Source of the DNA: Hirsutella rhossiliensis
Taxonomy: Eukaryota > Ascomycota > Sordariomycetes > Hypocreales > Ophiocordycipitaceae
DNA: 64,000 nucleotides
Assembly: GCF_020360975.1 (NCBI RefSeq)
Contig: NW_025408667.1
Location: 2,418,001-2,482,000 of the forward strand
Direction: 5' to 3'
The notes under the pieces are model-generated. The model was not told where the DNA came from. It was given only the letters and a program-made list of their open reading frames with translations, and did no database searches. Positions 47,040 to 61,077 of this stretch are shown one piece after another. How positions within the stretch are numbered: position 1 is the first letter of the stretch; every line of letters starts with the position of its first letter. Both the position numbers and the translations under genes were made by a program.

Positions 47040-50000
47040 CGTTAAAAGCTCTTATTTAGTATAATACCGCGTTACTCTAAGTAATATCGTAACTATTAAT
47101 ATACCTATATAGTAAACTAGATTAACTAATTCTAGAGCTACTATATCGCTTTAGGATATAATACGCGAGATTATTACCCTTCGATATAAAGTATAGTTAC
47201 TTAGGAATAAAGGAGGCAACGGATAAGTTAGGGACCTTAGAGAAGTAGTTAAACTAAAATAGCTAGGACTATTTAATAGTACTTATAGTACGCTTCGAGA
47301 CTTTCTTACCTAACTTAAGGCCTACTACTGGTTTTACCCTACTAAACTCTTAGACCTAGTCGAAAAGGTACTCTACGTAGGAAATTATTTATCTAGAATA
47401 GCACTCGCTTAGTTTAGACCTATTATAAGGGACTTTCTTAATAACTAACTAGCGCGACGAGATAACGAGATAGATAAAGTCTTTACTAGTTTCTAAGAAT
47501 TCGAATAAGCTATTATAAAGGTATTTAGAATAACCGATAAGGAACGAGAAGCTAAATAAAAACTTTAAGAACTTTAATAAAGGATCTTAGTATTAGATTA
47601 TACTACGAAGTTCCGTTAAGTTACCTTAAAGCTTAGTTAGGATAACGAACCTCTTATATTACGATTCTACGACGGGCTTAAAGAAGAAGTTAAGGACGAG
47701 CTCTATAAGGAAAATCGACCTAATAACCTCTTAGACTATATTACTATAGTAGTATAAATCGATAATAGATAGTATATATAACGCTAAGAAAAGAAATAAG
47801 GAAGAGGAAACTAGAACCCTTCTTATAGGAATAACTTTAACTAACGCGCTAACTATAAAAAGAAGCGCGAAACTCCTATTACCTATGCCTATATAACTAA
47901 CCTAGGTAAGATAGATCTAAATATAATATAGAAAAGTAAAGGAAAGTATTTTAATTACGGGAAACTTAGATATTACTCTAAAAAATATAGATAACCTCGT
48001 AAGGAGAAGAAAACCTATTAGGTACTAGCCCTAGAAGGTAAGAAACACCTAAACGCTACTAATAGATAGGAACTAAAGTATAAACTCCTTAGTTAGACCG
48101 TATACTATAACGACGAATATATAGTATACTTAAGCGATAAGAACGGTATTAGATAGTTCCTAAAGCTACTAAAGAAGACCCTTATAATAATATAACGAAG
48201 GGATCCTAAAATATAGAAATAAGTTAAATTCGTAGAACTAAAATACCCTTATCCTAAAGGAGTCTCCTAAGACTAAATTAAGAAGAATAGTAAACGATTC
48301 TAAGAAGATATATAAAATAAAAATCGATAATAACGATAGGTAGTCTATAAATAATATAATAAAGAAGATATAGATATAGCCCTTATACTTACGAAACTTA
48401 GATAATAACCTAAAGAGGAATAATAAAGTATCGACGATATAAGCTCTAAAAAATAAGAAATACTTAGAGAAACGGAAGATAAGAACGAACTTATACTACT
48501 ACCCTCGCTACTAAGGGAAAATACTACGATTAAAGAATACGCTTTATACTTTAAAGAATTTAAAGAAATACTTAAAATTAGAACCTAATAAATACCTTAA
48601 ATTCTTATAGAAAACTAATAAGCTATATTAATTTAGTATTAACCGGTACTATATAAAGGAGACTAAGCTATAGCTATTACCGTAGTTAATACCTTTATAG
48701 CTCTATAACGAGAATAGTAACTATAAGGAGAATTTAAAGACGATCTATAAATACTACTTACTTATAAGTACTATAAGTATATTTTATAGATATTATACGT
48801 CTACCTAGATTATATAATATACTTCTAGATAAAGGTACGATATAACGCCTTCCTAGTTAGGTTTAAAGCATAAGTACTTTTAAAACCCTACTTAAGTATA
48901 GAAGTAGACTACTAGAAAATCGATTAACGCTACCTAAACGACTAAGTTATATTATTAGAACCTAATTACGGCACGCTACTTAAATACCGCGATAATTATA
49001 GTTTATTAACGAGATATCTTTTAGAGATATATAAAATCTATAAATACGCTAAAATAGAAGAATAGTATAACGCTACTTACTTTAAGGCATCTAAACCCTT
49101 AATCTTTTAAAGACTTATATAACGAGTTAAATACGATAAAGAAGATTATAGTAAATATATATACCTAAACTATAAAGTTTATAAATACGAAAAAGTATAA
49201 GTATAGTATAAACAATATAACGGTATATTAAAAGATTATTAGTAATATATATAAAGGCTATAAGCTATATTTAACTAAGGAAAAATCGATATAGAAATAC
49301 TATATAAAAAATAGAAAGATATAAAACGAAAACTCGACTTTTAGTATAAAAATAAATAGAATTACGAAGTATAGTACGCAATTAACTATAAAGTAGTATA
49401 ATATAAACGATATAGCGTTAAGAAATAAGAAATCTTCGATTAGCTATAAGAAATTAGTCTCTTAAGCCCCGATATAATACTACGCGATAAAAATATAAAG
49501 AAACGATATTAATAATAAATCAAAGAAGAATACCTAAATAAAATAAATAAGGACTAAGTAAAAAATAAGGTACGCTATCTATAAAAGGGCTATAAACTAG
49601 TATAATATAATAAGATCTAAGGACCCTATATATAGTAACGGTAAGCTATAGCGACTAAATAGTATTAGATATCTAAATCGCGGGAAATTATATACGTATA
49701 CTTTTAGACTATAGCGTAATAGGTAATTACGTTTTACCTAGAGTCGTTAATCGTTACCGACTTATATAGAAATATAAGAAAGATCTATATAAACTTACGA
49801 ATATTAAAGGAGAGGCCTTTAACTATAATAACGGAATTATTAATATAGAGATTAATTACCTTAATATTAATATCTAAGGCTACGACGAATAAGTTAACTT
49901 TAATATTATAGATATTAAAGAATACGACCTTATATTAAGGCTTTTATAGCTATAGGAGAGCAACCTACTAATTAACTAGAGAACTAGCTAGCTACGTTAA

Positions 50001-53000
50001 AATAAAGACATAAGTTTCTAAGACTAGTAGATTTAGGAGAAAGTAAAATTTTACGATAATTTAGCTATTAAATAAGATAAAAGGGATAACCGTTTAAGTA
50101 AATTATTATAGGCTTTAGCGATATAAACGAAAATAGTAACCGAACTAGCGGATATAATAAAATCGGCTAATAAGACCTATATACTAACTAATATAGCTAT
50201 ATAACCTAGCATCTAATATAAATAGAATAAAGGATATAATATAAAGATCTAAAGAGTTATTACTACTCTAAGTAAAGACCTTAAATAAATTAATAAAGAG
50301 CTTAAGTTAAGAGAAACTAGCTCTTAAAAGAAAGAATAAAGCCTATAAGATAGAATAAAGAATATCCCCTAGGAATACTAAAAATATAATAAACTCTTTA
50401 AGGAAGAACTTAAGATAGGGTTACCTAAATATAGCTAATAGGACTATAAAATTTATCTTTAGGATAGAATAACGCCGACGTTCTATAAAATCTATAACCT
50501 AAACGAAAAGTAACTATAAACGCTACGCGACTACCTTAACGAGAATCTATAAAAAGGATATATATAAATATTAATATCTAAAGTAAGCTATCTAGTTATA
50601 TTTATTTTAAAGAAAAACGGTAAGCTATAACTAGTTATCGACTATAGATACTTAAACGATATTATAATAAAGGACCGAATACTATTACCGCTTATATCGG
50701 AACTATAAGATTAACTATATAGTAAAAAATAGTTTATAGCCCTCGATCTTAAAGGCGCCTATAACTTAATATATATAAAGAAGGGATACGAATAGATAAT
50801 AACCTTTAAAACGAAATTTAGACTATTTAAATATCTAGTAATACTATTTAGACTTATAAATATACTAGCTACCTTCTAATAAATAATTAATAATATCCTA
50901 CGTAAATACTTAGATATCTTTATAGTAATATACCTAGATAATATCCTAATCTTCTCGACACCTAGAAGAATATAAGGAATACGTCTATAAGGTACTCCAT
51001 GTACTTTAGAATATAAAGTTACTAGTTAAATTAAAGAAAAGTAAGTTCTATATAAGAAGTAGACTTCTTAGATATACGATCTTACTAAGAGAAATATAAA
51101 TATAATAAGATAAGATTAACTTAGTTAAAGAATAGCTAACGCTAAAGAACGTTAAGGATATATAAAGTTTCCTAGGATTTATAAATTACTACTAACGATT
51201 TATTAAAGATTTCGGAAAGATCGTAGTACTATTATATAACTTAATAAAGAAGGAAAAAGAATTTATATAGGACGATAAAGCTAACGAAGCTTTCGAATAT
51301 ATTAAGACTATAATTATATAAGAACTAGTCTTAACTACCTTCGATCTAGAACGATAAATCGAACTTAAAACCGATATATTAGACTTTGCTTTAGGAGTAT
51401 AAATCGGATAAAAGAATAATAAAGGAAGACTATAACTAATTATATTCTACTCGAAAAAGCTATATAGTATAGAACTTAATTACCCTATCTATAATAAAGA
51501 ATTCCTTATAATTATTTAAGCTTTTAAGGAATTTCGATACTACTTTCTTAGAAGTAAATATAAAGTTAAGGTCTATATAGATTATAAAAATATCTTATAC
51601 TTTATAATAATATAATAGTTAAACGGACGATAGATCTAATAGGCCGAATATTTATTAGAATTCGACTATAAAATAATCTATAAAAAGGAATAGAAAACGG
51701 TCGAGCTAATACCCTTAGTCGACGAAGTAACTATAATATAGGAGTACCTATAGCGAAAGGATAGCTCCTAGAAATTAATAAAAACGGGAACTACTAGTAA
51801 CGATAGCTAAATATAATATTTAAAGTATAACCTAACGACTTAACTTACTAAAAGATCCTAAAATAAATAAAAGAATATAAAGTACTAAACGGATATAATA
51901 TAGGATATTTAGAAGTTCTAATATATAAAAACAAAATCTAGATACTACTAGAATTATAAGATAAAGTTATATAAGATATATATAAATATCTAATATATAG
52001 ATACTAAGGAATCTAAAGAATAATAAAACGGATTAAATAATAATATAACTTCTTATAGCTTAAGGAAGTAGTACGATAAGTTATTAAAGAATATAGACTT
52101 TACGTATAAAGTAAAGCTAAATAATATAAACTATATAGAGAATTATAACTACTACTAGTACTAGAGAAACTATAAGATTCGATAGCTTTTAACTATATTA
52201 TAAAGCTACTACTATTAAAAGAACCTATAACTAACGTTAAGTACGATAGTATATTCGTTATTACTAATAAATTAATAAAGTATAGATACTTTTTACTATA
52301 TAAAGAAGTAAGTAATATAGAAGAGCTAGTATATATATTCCTATAAATAATTATTAGTAATTATAGACTACTAAATAAGATTATCTTTAATAGGGGGAGT
52401 ATATTTATAGCTAAATTTTAGTAATCTCTTATAGTATAATTAGGGATAAAACATAAGCTTAGTATAGCTTATTACCTATAAATAGATAGATAAATAGAAC
52501 GACTTAACTAAACGCTTAAATAATATTTACGATACTATATTAGCTACGAATAAAACAATTAGGTTAAATAGCTACTAATAGCGTAACTAGCTTATAATAG
52601 CTTAGTTACGGAAATAACTAAGCTCTTACTAGTATACGCTAATTATAGATATAACCTAGAAGTATTTAAGGTTACTCGATAAGGACTATAAGCGGAACGA
52701 GCGATACTATAAGTAGATTAGCTATAAAAATTATATAAAGAAATATAATAAGAACTTTAATTTATTAGAGAACGAATATCTACTTACTATAATAAAAAAA
52801 GATTATAGGGACCAATCTTTTAAGAGGGAGATATAGTCTACCTTATACGACGAAATATTAAAATAAAACGACTAAGTAATAAATTAGATTTTAAGAAACT
52901 TAGACTATTTAAAGTTAAGAAGGTTATTTCGAAAGTTAACTACGAACTTTCGCTACTAATAATAATACGGATATACCCGATATTTTATATCTCGTTATTA

Positions 53001-53862
53001 GAACTAGCACTATAAGACGCTAAACTATAGGATAAAATCGAAGTCGACGACGATTAGGAATATAAAGCTAAATAAATACTAGATATAAGAAAATAAGGTT
53101 AGTAATAAGAATACCTTATTAAATAGAAGGGATACGGACTAGAAGAGAATACCTAGGAACTACTTAAGCACTTAACCTACTATAGTTCTCTGCTCCGATA
53201 GTTCTATTAGCAACGCTAGTAGTAACGCCGTTAGACTATAGCTATAAGTCTAGTTCCGACTATAGAAAAGCGTTATCCGGAACCGCTATTTTAGGGGTCG
53301 ACGATAAGTCTAACTCGTCTAACGTATAAAGCTCTTAGCGCAATATACGTAACTATGCCTTAGAGTATCGATCGATTTAAGAAGAGATATCGATCTCTTC
53401 CTACTATGCCCTCGTAAGAGCGGTATATACGGCGGCCGTTATAGCCGCGAGCCGACCGACCTCTTAGCGCTTAGATTAGGCATTAACCTAAAGACGATTC
53501 TTCTAAACCTTAAGGCTATCGAACTCCGCTATCGAAAAATTTCTATCGTAATAACGAATGCCTTTTTTCGTATAAGATAAGCATTTTAAATATCCTTTTA
53601 AGACGTAATATAACGAGCTACTCTCTTAGTAAGGCGAACACCGACCTATTTCGAATAACTAAATACCGATTTTTTCGATTTAAGATACTACGTCCCTACG
53701 GCGTTAGGTAAAAGAACGGAATGATTTAAAGACGCGAGAACTAGATATAGTTAGCTATAATAGAAAAAATATAAAGAAGGAAAGAACGAACTAATACTTA
53801 AGGACGACGCACTATACTACTTATAATCCTTAGGATAAGGATTATAGGGGAGGAGAGAATAA

Positions 53863-54363
53863 TATTACGAACTAGCTAACTATAAGGGGAAGACGGTTAG
53901 AATATAGGCCGTATAGTTAAGACATAGGGTGCTAGGCGCTATAGACTACGGAAGAACCGTTAATATAAAGGTCACGTAACGGATTAGTTAGATTAGTTAG
54001 ATCGGACGATCGATACTAAGTAAACCGAGCACCGATTAGTCTAATTAGTTAGATTAGCTAGATTAGTACTAAGTAGACTAAACGGGCTAAATATAATAGG
54101 CAATATCGTTATAGTAAGGGGGCTATAGGTATATATAGCTACCTACTTTTACTCCTTTAGATAGATAGCTCTTTAGCTTTTAATATAGATCTTTATTACG
54201 ATTCTATCTCTAATTCTAATTACCTAGTTATAGTCTACGGTCTACGACCTCTAACTTATTACTAACGTAATATACTTATTATTGCTTAGACTACGCCCTA
54301 TTATATCTGCTAATATAAACCCCTCGATAGGTTTATCCCTTAGGAATAACACCGGTCGTTATA
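53863..54363 (+). repeat. 3' LTR of gypsy element B (501 bp)
   Basis: It is preceded by the polypurine tract and followed by the CCTAG duplication. It differs from the 5' LTR by a few transitions. Confidence 0.9.
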
Positions 54364-57290
54364 CCTAGCTAGCCGGGAGACTATAAAAGAAATATCCGGT
54401 CTAATAGAAATAGCTAAAAAAAGTAAGGAGCTTACCTTTTATTAATATTAGTATTTCTCTTACTCCCTAGCTTAAAAGGATAGATAAAGTAAAAGCTCTT
54501 TATTTAATATAAGTATAAAAGGAAGCTTCTTATCGAGGGAATTAAGGAGGAATTTATAAGCGACCTTATTAATATAGGCGTCCTAGGTAAGCTAGATAGT
54601 TTATTAGGACCTATTTTAAAGGATTTATATCCCTAAGAACTACTTTAGCTCTCTTAGCTTAGTTATCTTATACCTTTATTATAGGCCTTTTATAGCCTCC
54701 TTAGTATTTACTTCTTCCTTTTTTAAGTAGGCCTAAATAATATCGTCGACGTAAAAAAAGACTATAATTTTACCCTTTTATATTATATACGGTTCTTAAG
54801 GGACTTTCTTAAAGCTTAGGGCTTTAAGGGCACCGGTTAAATACTATTACTAAAGAAGGGGTAATCTTCGTAGTCTATATAGAGCTTTCCTAAGCTATAG
54901 AACCTTTCCTAGCTATTAGAAGCTTAGTAGAAGGTATATATAAATAACTTCTTTTTTCTTAAGTAGGTTATTAATAAAGGCGTTAACTATATCTATCTAA
55001 TTAAGTTCGAGGTCGAATTCTACTACTATAGCTATAAGGGTCTAAAAAGATATCCCTATTAAAGTAGTTGCCCTAGTAAGTAGATCCCCTTTTTCCTATT
55101 AATTCCTATAAATAACTAGCTAGGCTTTATACTTTTAAAGTAAGCCGTATTTATTAGTCTTATAAATAAAGACCTACTTATAGCTAAGGACTTATTTTCC
55201 TCTTACCTTTTCCTTAAAGACCTCTTTAAAAGACCCTATCTCTTTATATAAGGCTAGGTAGTCTTTCTAGGCCTAGAAAAACTAGTCTTTAAAAGGGTGT
55301 ATTTCTAGCTGCTTTTAGTTTACTAGTAGGTCTAAGAGGTCTCTTTTATATACCTTCCTTACTAATAGCTATAGCTTAAAGAGCCGGCCTACTATAAATG
55401 CTCTATAGGAACCGTCTTTTATAGGCGTTAGATAGAAGTCGGAAAAACAATCGAAATAAGGGAGAGGTTAGTCTTCTTTTATATCGGGCCCTATACCTTC
55501 CTTTACTTCTTAAAGCAAGGATAAAAAGGCAGCTAGGTAATCCTTTAAGAAAGGTGCCTTTCCTACCCCCTTAAAGGTCTATATAGGAAGACTAATAAAG
55601 AAAGCTACTTCTAGATCTTCTTTTTATTCTATAAGAGAAAGTATAGGAAGGTAGGCGTATTCTAGCTCTACCGCTTTCCTATAGTCTCCTTCTTTATCTA
55701 GATTATTTAATCTAGTAGCTTCCTCTTCTTCTTCTTTTTTAAAGTTAGCGTTATCCTTAACTACTTTAATATTAGTTTCTTCTTTTATTTCCTTATCTAA
55801 GGCCTCTTCTTATAACTATTAAGAAGGGGGATTTAAATCTTTTAAATTAGCTAACGTTATAAGAGTAAGAAGGGCTATTAATCCCTCTTTCTATTAAAGA
55901 AGCTAGATTTATCGAAAATTATATCCCTAGTTAAAATAACCTTCTATAAAAGAGGAATTTAGATCTAGAAGATATTTATAAAATTATAACTAATAAGGTA
56001 ACTAATAAAGGCTCTAAGATTAAGGTTTCTTTTCTTCTTCCTTTTTAGCTATATATTAATAGTTATAGCGTATGCCTTATAGCTATAGTTATAAAGGTAG
56101 GCTAGCAAGGCCCTCTTTTTCGTAAAGTGCTTAAAGGGGGATTTCTAGTCTATTCCTTAAGTAGTCCCTCTAAGGGTCCGGTTCTATAAGTAATAGGCGG
56201 TCTTAACGACTTCCCTTTAAAGGTTATATAGAAGCCTTATAGTAAGTCTTATTATATAGGCCCTTTTTATTATAGTACCCCTTAATCTTTCTACCCCTCC
56301 GTTTTAGGCCTAGGTATTTAGTGCTAACGGGAGGGGTAAAATACTCCTTTTTCGAAGCTAATTTAAGATATCCTTTATAAATAGCTCTCTATTAGACCGT
56401 ATCTTCTTTACCTTATAGCCGAAGTAGGATTTTATTAAGTTAACGAAGTCTTAGAGGGTAAACTAGTTATACTTACTTAAGTAGGTCTATAAGAAATAAG
56501 GGAAAACTATCCTTAAAAGAGCGTCTATAAAATAATATTACCTTAATAAAGCTTTCTTAATCCCTAGAGACGTCGGTCTAGTCGACCTAAATTTCCTTAT
56601 ATAGCTAGTCTAGCCGTAAAGGGGTTCGTTTAAAAAGTCGTCTTTTAGTCTTTCTTTAGCTATAGTATTTATATTTAATAGTCTTTAGGCCCCTTATTTA
56701 TACGCCCTATTATTAGCCTAGCTTATATAAAGCTAGGGGGCCCGGGTAACTAAGTTATATATACTAAAGAAAGCCGTCCCCTTAGGCTACTAAAAAAAGG
56801 TCGTTTATAATAGACCTATTTCTCTAAGTAGGGAAAGCTAACTTCTTAAGTAGTTCCTTCCTAAAAATAGGTCGGAATTCGAGAATAAATTAACCGAATT
56901 TTTCCTTAATAAGCTTAATCGTTTAATTTTTCTAGACTAGCCTTATAAGCTCTAATATTATATCCTAGAAGATTCCTTCCTCTTAAAGAAAGTAGAAGGT
57001 AATTAAGCTCGTCAAAAATTAAAGGTAAAAAGCTACCCTTTTTCGTCGTAGAATTTATATAAACCTATTAAGTAATTTTATCGTAAAGTTTACCCTTCTA
57101 TATCCCTCTATCCGTATAGATAATTCCTTAGTAATAAGGTATTCCCTCTATACCTTCTTAAAAGACTAGAATCGTAAGAGTATAATATAGATATCGAGGG
57201 AAGTACTAGAGTTAAGGATAGCTAATTTTCGTAGGGGAAAATTAAAGGGTCCTAATAGGTAGTCTTACTAATTTATAAGGAAGACGAATA

Positions 57291-59141
57291 ACGTTAGCTA
57301 CCTAGCTTATAGTATACCCCCCTTTTAGTATATCCCTACTACCCTCGCGCCGATATTAATATTATATCGTAACCGCGTTTTCTTATATACCTTTTATCTA
57401 ATAATTATAAATAATATACTATTTAAATTACGATGCCTCGAGCTTCTAAATATACCGAAGATTAGCTCTAGGAAGCACTTTTCGAAATTAGAAACGGGAT
57501 GCCATAGATATATACTAGTCGTAAGTAGGGTATTCTAAGAGGCACGCTTTAAACGTATCTTAAAGGCGCCCTACTAATAAGAGAGGCATAAGAGTTATAT
57601 TAGCGGCTTAGTTAAGAGTAAGAGAAATACCTTAAGGACTAGATTCTTGCCTAAGCCGCCCTTAGGCTGCCCCCTACGTACCTTTAGCTTAAGAAATTCG
57701 CTAGCCGTATCGTTAGAGCTAGCGGCGACCTTCGCCTACTTAAGAAAAATTAGGTATTAAGCTTTTTAGCCCGTAACTAAGAGGTTAGTATAATTAAAGG
57801 TAAAGCTCTCGATTCTACTCGTATTAATAGCGCCTCTATAGCTCGGATTATAGAGTGGTTTTAGTTACTTAACCTACTAGCTTTATAGGCAATTCTACCG
57901 GAATTACGCTTTAATATAGACGAGACAGGTATCCTTAAGGGTCTTAGCTATAACGGCCTTATACTAAGGAGCTTAAAGAAGAAGGAGACCCTTAAAAGGC
58001 AGCTTAGATCGCGTTATTAGACTATAATAGTTAAATACGTCTCTACTATAGGTTAGGCCCTAACCCCCCTTATAATCTTTAAAGGTTAGGACCTTTAATA
58101 CTAATAGTTCCCTAATAAACTCGATTTTCTAAAAGATTAGAACTTCGTAGCCTCCCTAAGAGGCTAGATAAGCAACGAGATCGCGATTTAGTAGCTTAAA
58201 GATATCTTTATCCTATAGATAAGAAAGCAGCTATAAAGCAACGTTCTTCTTATATTAAATAGCCACGGAAGCTATTAGACTAACGATTTTATATACGAAT
58301 GCTTCTAGCATAGTATATATCTCCTTTTATTACTACTATACGCCTCTTATATCCTTTAACCTCTCGATGTCTCGGTTTTTGCCTTAATTAAGGGCGCTTA
58401 GGGACGCGAGCTCGAAAAAATTATATCTTTTAATAATATAGCGCCTCTTAGTAAAGCTCTCTTCCTTCGCTACTATTATTAGGCGCGGTAGACTAGACTA
58501 ATAAAAAGAAGTATTAAAGGAGGGTAGCAAGGGGCCGGTCTTTAGCTAGTTAATATAGCAAAGCCCTTAACGAGCCCCCTTATCTTATAATAGCTAAAGA
58601 TACCGTTAATACCGCTAAAGAAGAAGAACCTTAGCTCTTAGACGAATAACGATACCTTTAAAACACTAAGACGATTATAGGAAGTCCGTAGCTTTATTAT
58701 TAGCCTAGTAAAGCGCGGCAGAGCTAACTATATAACCCGAGTGCTTTTTAATAAAATTAGCCGCTCCCTCGACCGTTAGAATTCACAGCTTATAACGGCA
58801 TAGCTATATATATAATAACTTAAGTACTAAGTATATCGTCTACGGCCTTAGAAGTAGAAAAGGATACTATAAGACCTTAATAGCTGCTTTATACGTATTA
58901 AATAAGTCCTTAAGACGAGAAAACGGCTCGAACGTATCCTTAAGCCGTCTACTATTATAATAGCTAATTAGAACGTAGATTTTAAAGCTCTATATAGTAG
59001 CTAGCAGCTTAAATAGCTAGAAAACACTAAATTAATCTATCGCGATATTAAAATATAGCTTTAATTACCGTTAGAAGGTGCCCTCTTTACTATAGGAAGG
59101 GTACTAGAAGGGGGGTATACTATAAGCTAGGTAGCTAACGT
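57291..59141 (+). mobile_element. Fot1/pogo-like DNA transposon (copy 1), 1851 bp
   Basis: Terminal inverted repeats of about 40 bp begin acgttagctacctagc on the left and end gctaggtagctaacgt on the right, flanked by TA (57289-57290 and 59142-59143). It is inserted in the gag part of the reversed copia element. It carries one transposase frame. RIP is milder than in copy 2. Confidence 0.9.
57433..59070 (+). pseudogene. Fot1/pogo-family DDE transposase, RIP-inactivated
   Basis: The frame starts MPRASKYTED at an intact ATG and holds without frameshift to about 59070, broken by TAG and TAA codons. An N-terminal psq-type helix-turn-helix (about residues 5-50) and a CENP-B-type DNA-binding region (LRLPPTYL..KKFASRIVRA, about residues 75-100) bind the transposon ends. 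The DDE domain shows NIDETGILKG with Asp at codon 163, then LNSHGSY with Asn at codon 276 where the family has Asp (GAT to AAT, RIP-type), then PLDVSVF with Asp at codon 312. That gives DD35D spacing. With an altered catalytic residue and several stops it cannot be active. Confidence 0.85.
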
Positions 59142-60605
59142 TACTTAATTTACTATACTAAAGATTTTTCCTTAAATTTATAGTAGCGGCGTTAGTTACT
59201 ATTTCTTAGTAATCTAGATCTTATCTATCTTCTTTTATAATAAGGGGTCCTCCTTAAGAGACTATTATATCGTTTCTTATAGCCTCTTTAAAAGGTTAAA
59301 TCCTTTAGGTCGGTTTTTCTTAAAGACCTACTAGTATTATAATAACTAATAGCCTAGGGATTTATAGGCTAAGCAGCCGTTTTATTATTTAGTCTTTTAC
59401 TTCTTCGAGGAATCCTTATCTTAAACTAGAAGGTCTACTTAAAAACCTCCCCTTTTTACCCCTTATTACTAATTTTAACGAGGTTCGTTTTTAACTAGTT
59501 CCCTGATTTTTCGACTAACGGACTAAAAGGTCGATTAAGGGACTAGTCGGGCTAGTCTAACTAATAAGACCGGGGCCGGGCCCGGAGTAAGAGGCGGAGC
59601 CGGGGCCGGGCCTAAGGCAGCCGTTAAAGACAGTGTTAAGGCTCTCGAGGGAAGAGGAGCTCGAGGGGCAATAGCCGTATTAGTAGTAGCAGGAACCGTA
59701 GTAATAAGGGCTATAGTAGCTATAGGGGCAGTAGGTCGAGCTATCTAAGTCGAGTACTAGCTATAAAGGAATAAGACTACTTACTATTATACTTTAGTAG
59801 CCTCTTTATTTAGTTTCTAGCTAGCCTCTTAAAAGATAGTTAAGTAACTATTACTAATAGGCTTTATTAATAGAGATATATCCTATAGCTACTAGCTAGA
59901 AAGAGCTTTTATAAGGAAGTATTAGTTAGCTTACTTAAGGATTTCTTCTTACTTAGCTAGCTATAATAAAGCTAGTAAGTTCCTAGTAGAAAAGGCTCTT
60001 AAGTAGGCCGTATAGGTCTTCCTAATACGGTTAGTTATATAGCCCCTTAAGGGAGCTATTAAGGTCTTAAGCTTTAAGAGCTACTACCTAAGAGTCTCTT
60101 CCTCTTAAAGAGAGATTAGCTTTATAGTACTAATAGACTCCGTTATCGCCGTATATATTATAGTTAGTAGCTTTATCTCGTAGAGGTATTCCTTACGGTA
60201 ACTCTCGTAGTTACCTAAGGTAGTAGAAAAAGCTCTCTATTATATAGAGGTTAGCTTAAAGAAGAGGGAAGCTCCCTTTATAAATTCTATTACCTTAGGA
60301 TAAAGAGGGGGCTTAAGAGGGTCCTACTTATTAAAGAAGACTAAATTATAGATAGTCCTATCTATACGAGCCTATAGCTCTTTTACCTACTTATCTTAAT
60401 CTTAGGGCTTTATAAGAATCGTCTTATAGACTAAAAGGGCGGTAGAGTCGTTTTTCGATATTATTATAAGAGAGGGGGTAGAAAAGTTAGTTAAAAATCA
60501 GCTTTTCTAGTAAGAGTAGTAAAAGGAAGCTATAAAGGATATAAGAAAGGTGCCTTTTATAGTAGCCGGAAGGTATAGGAATACTATTCCTCCTAGGCTT
60601 ATAAC

Positions 60606-61077
60606 TCTCGTAAAGAGAGATATAAAAAGTTTATAAAAATATATAAAGGTAAAATTAAAAGGGGTTAGATAGGTAGGGCAGAGATATATAATTCTTATAG
60701 GGGTAGTAATTATAGTAAGGGAATAATTATTATATTACTTTAATTATCCTTCTTTCTTTTATTTACCGCCCCTTTTTATACCTATTTAGTATCTTAATTA
60801 ATAAAGAAGATCTTACTTAGAGAAGCTATTAATATCCTTTTAACTACTAAGCTTTTTATTAGTTTTTCCCCTCTTTTCTAGCTATTACCGGTATATCTAT
60901 CTTATCTTTCGCTACTTCTATAAGAAGCTATTACTACCTTTACTTCCCCTCTTACCCCTACCCTCCTCTTTATACCTCCTTTTAGCTCCTTCCTTAAAAC
61001 CTATTTTTAGCTTCCTAGGTCCCTTATACTAAGAATATCTCTAAGACCTATAAAATCTAGCTATAATTCGTGATATA
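60606..61077 (-). repeat. 5' LTR of the copia element
   Basis: Matches 45120-45597 with RIP-type transitions. The gypsy C sequence continues directly to its right. Confidence 0.75.

Larger units (their letters stand above)
46539..54363 (+). mobile_element. Ty3/gypsy chromovirus LTR retrotransposon (element B), full length, RIP-inactivated
   Basis: 7825 bp with 501-bp LTRs and a CCTAG duplication. Gag with a zinc-knuckle remnant lies in about 47200-48020 (YGKLRYYSKKY-like, Cys now Tyr). Reverse transcriptase is in about 50600-51280 (LDLKGAYNLI, IPLDNILIF), followed by RNase H in about 51300-51720. Integrase lies in about 51850-52800 (ITNKLIKYRYFLLYKE, then IIFNRGSIF, then LNQTLKQYL), and a chromodomain-like tail in about 52950-53170. 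About 650 bp more of possible coding sequence precede the purine tract aggggaggagagaa. CpG is much better kept than in A, C and D, so it carries a lighter RIP load. This agrees with its position as an inner, younger insertion. It is inactive because of many TAA/TAG stops. Confidence 0.9.
45120..61077 (-). mobile_element. Ty1/copia LTR retrotransposon, reversed, interrupted by gypsy B and Fot1 copy 1, RIP-inactivated
   Basis: LTRs of about 475 bp lie at 45120-45597 and 60606-61077 in the same orientation. Removing gypsy B (46539-54363) and Fot1 (57291-59141) leaves about 6.3 kb. On the minus strand, gag-like sequence is in about 60600-59150, integrase in about 57000-56150, and reverse transcriptase in about 55450-54650 with an intact YVDD-type site at about 54735. 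RNase H is in about 46400-46000 (KEAIFLSRLLISL). This is the order typical of copia, with integrase before RT. The outer flanks at 45119 and 61078 join into one gypsy RT frame (element C), showing that copia inserted there. Many stops make it inactive. Confidence 0.85.
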
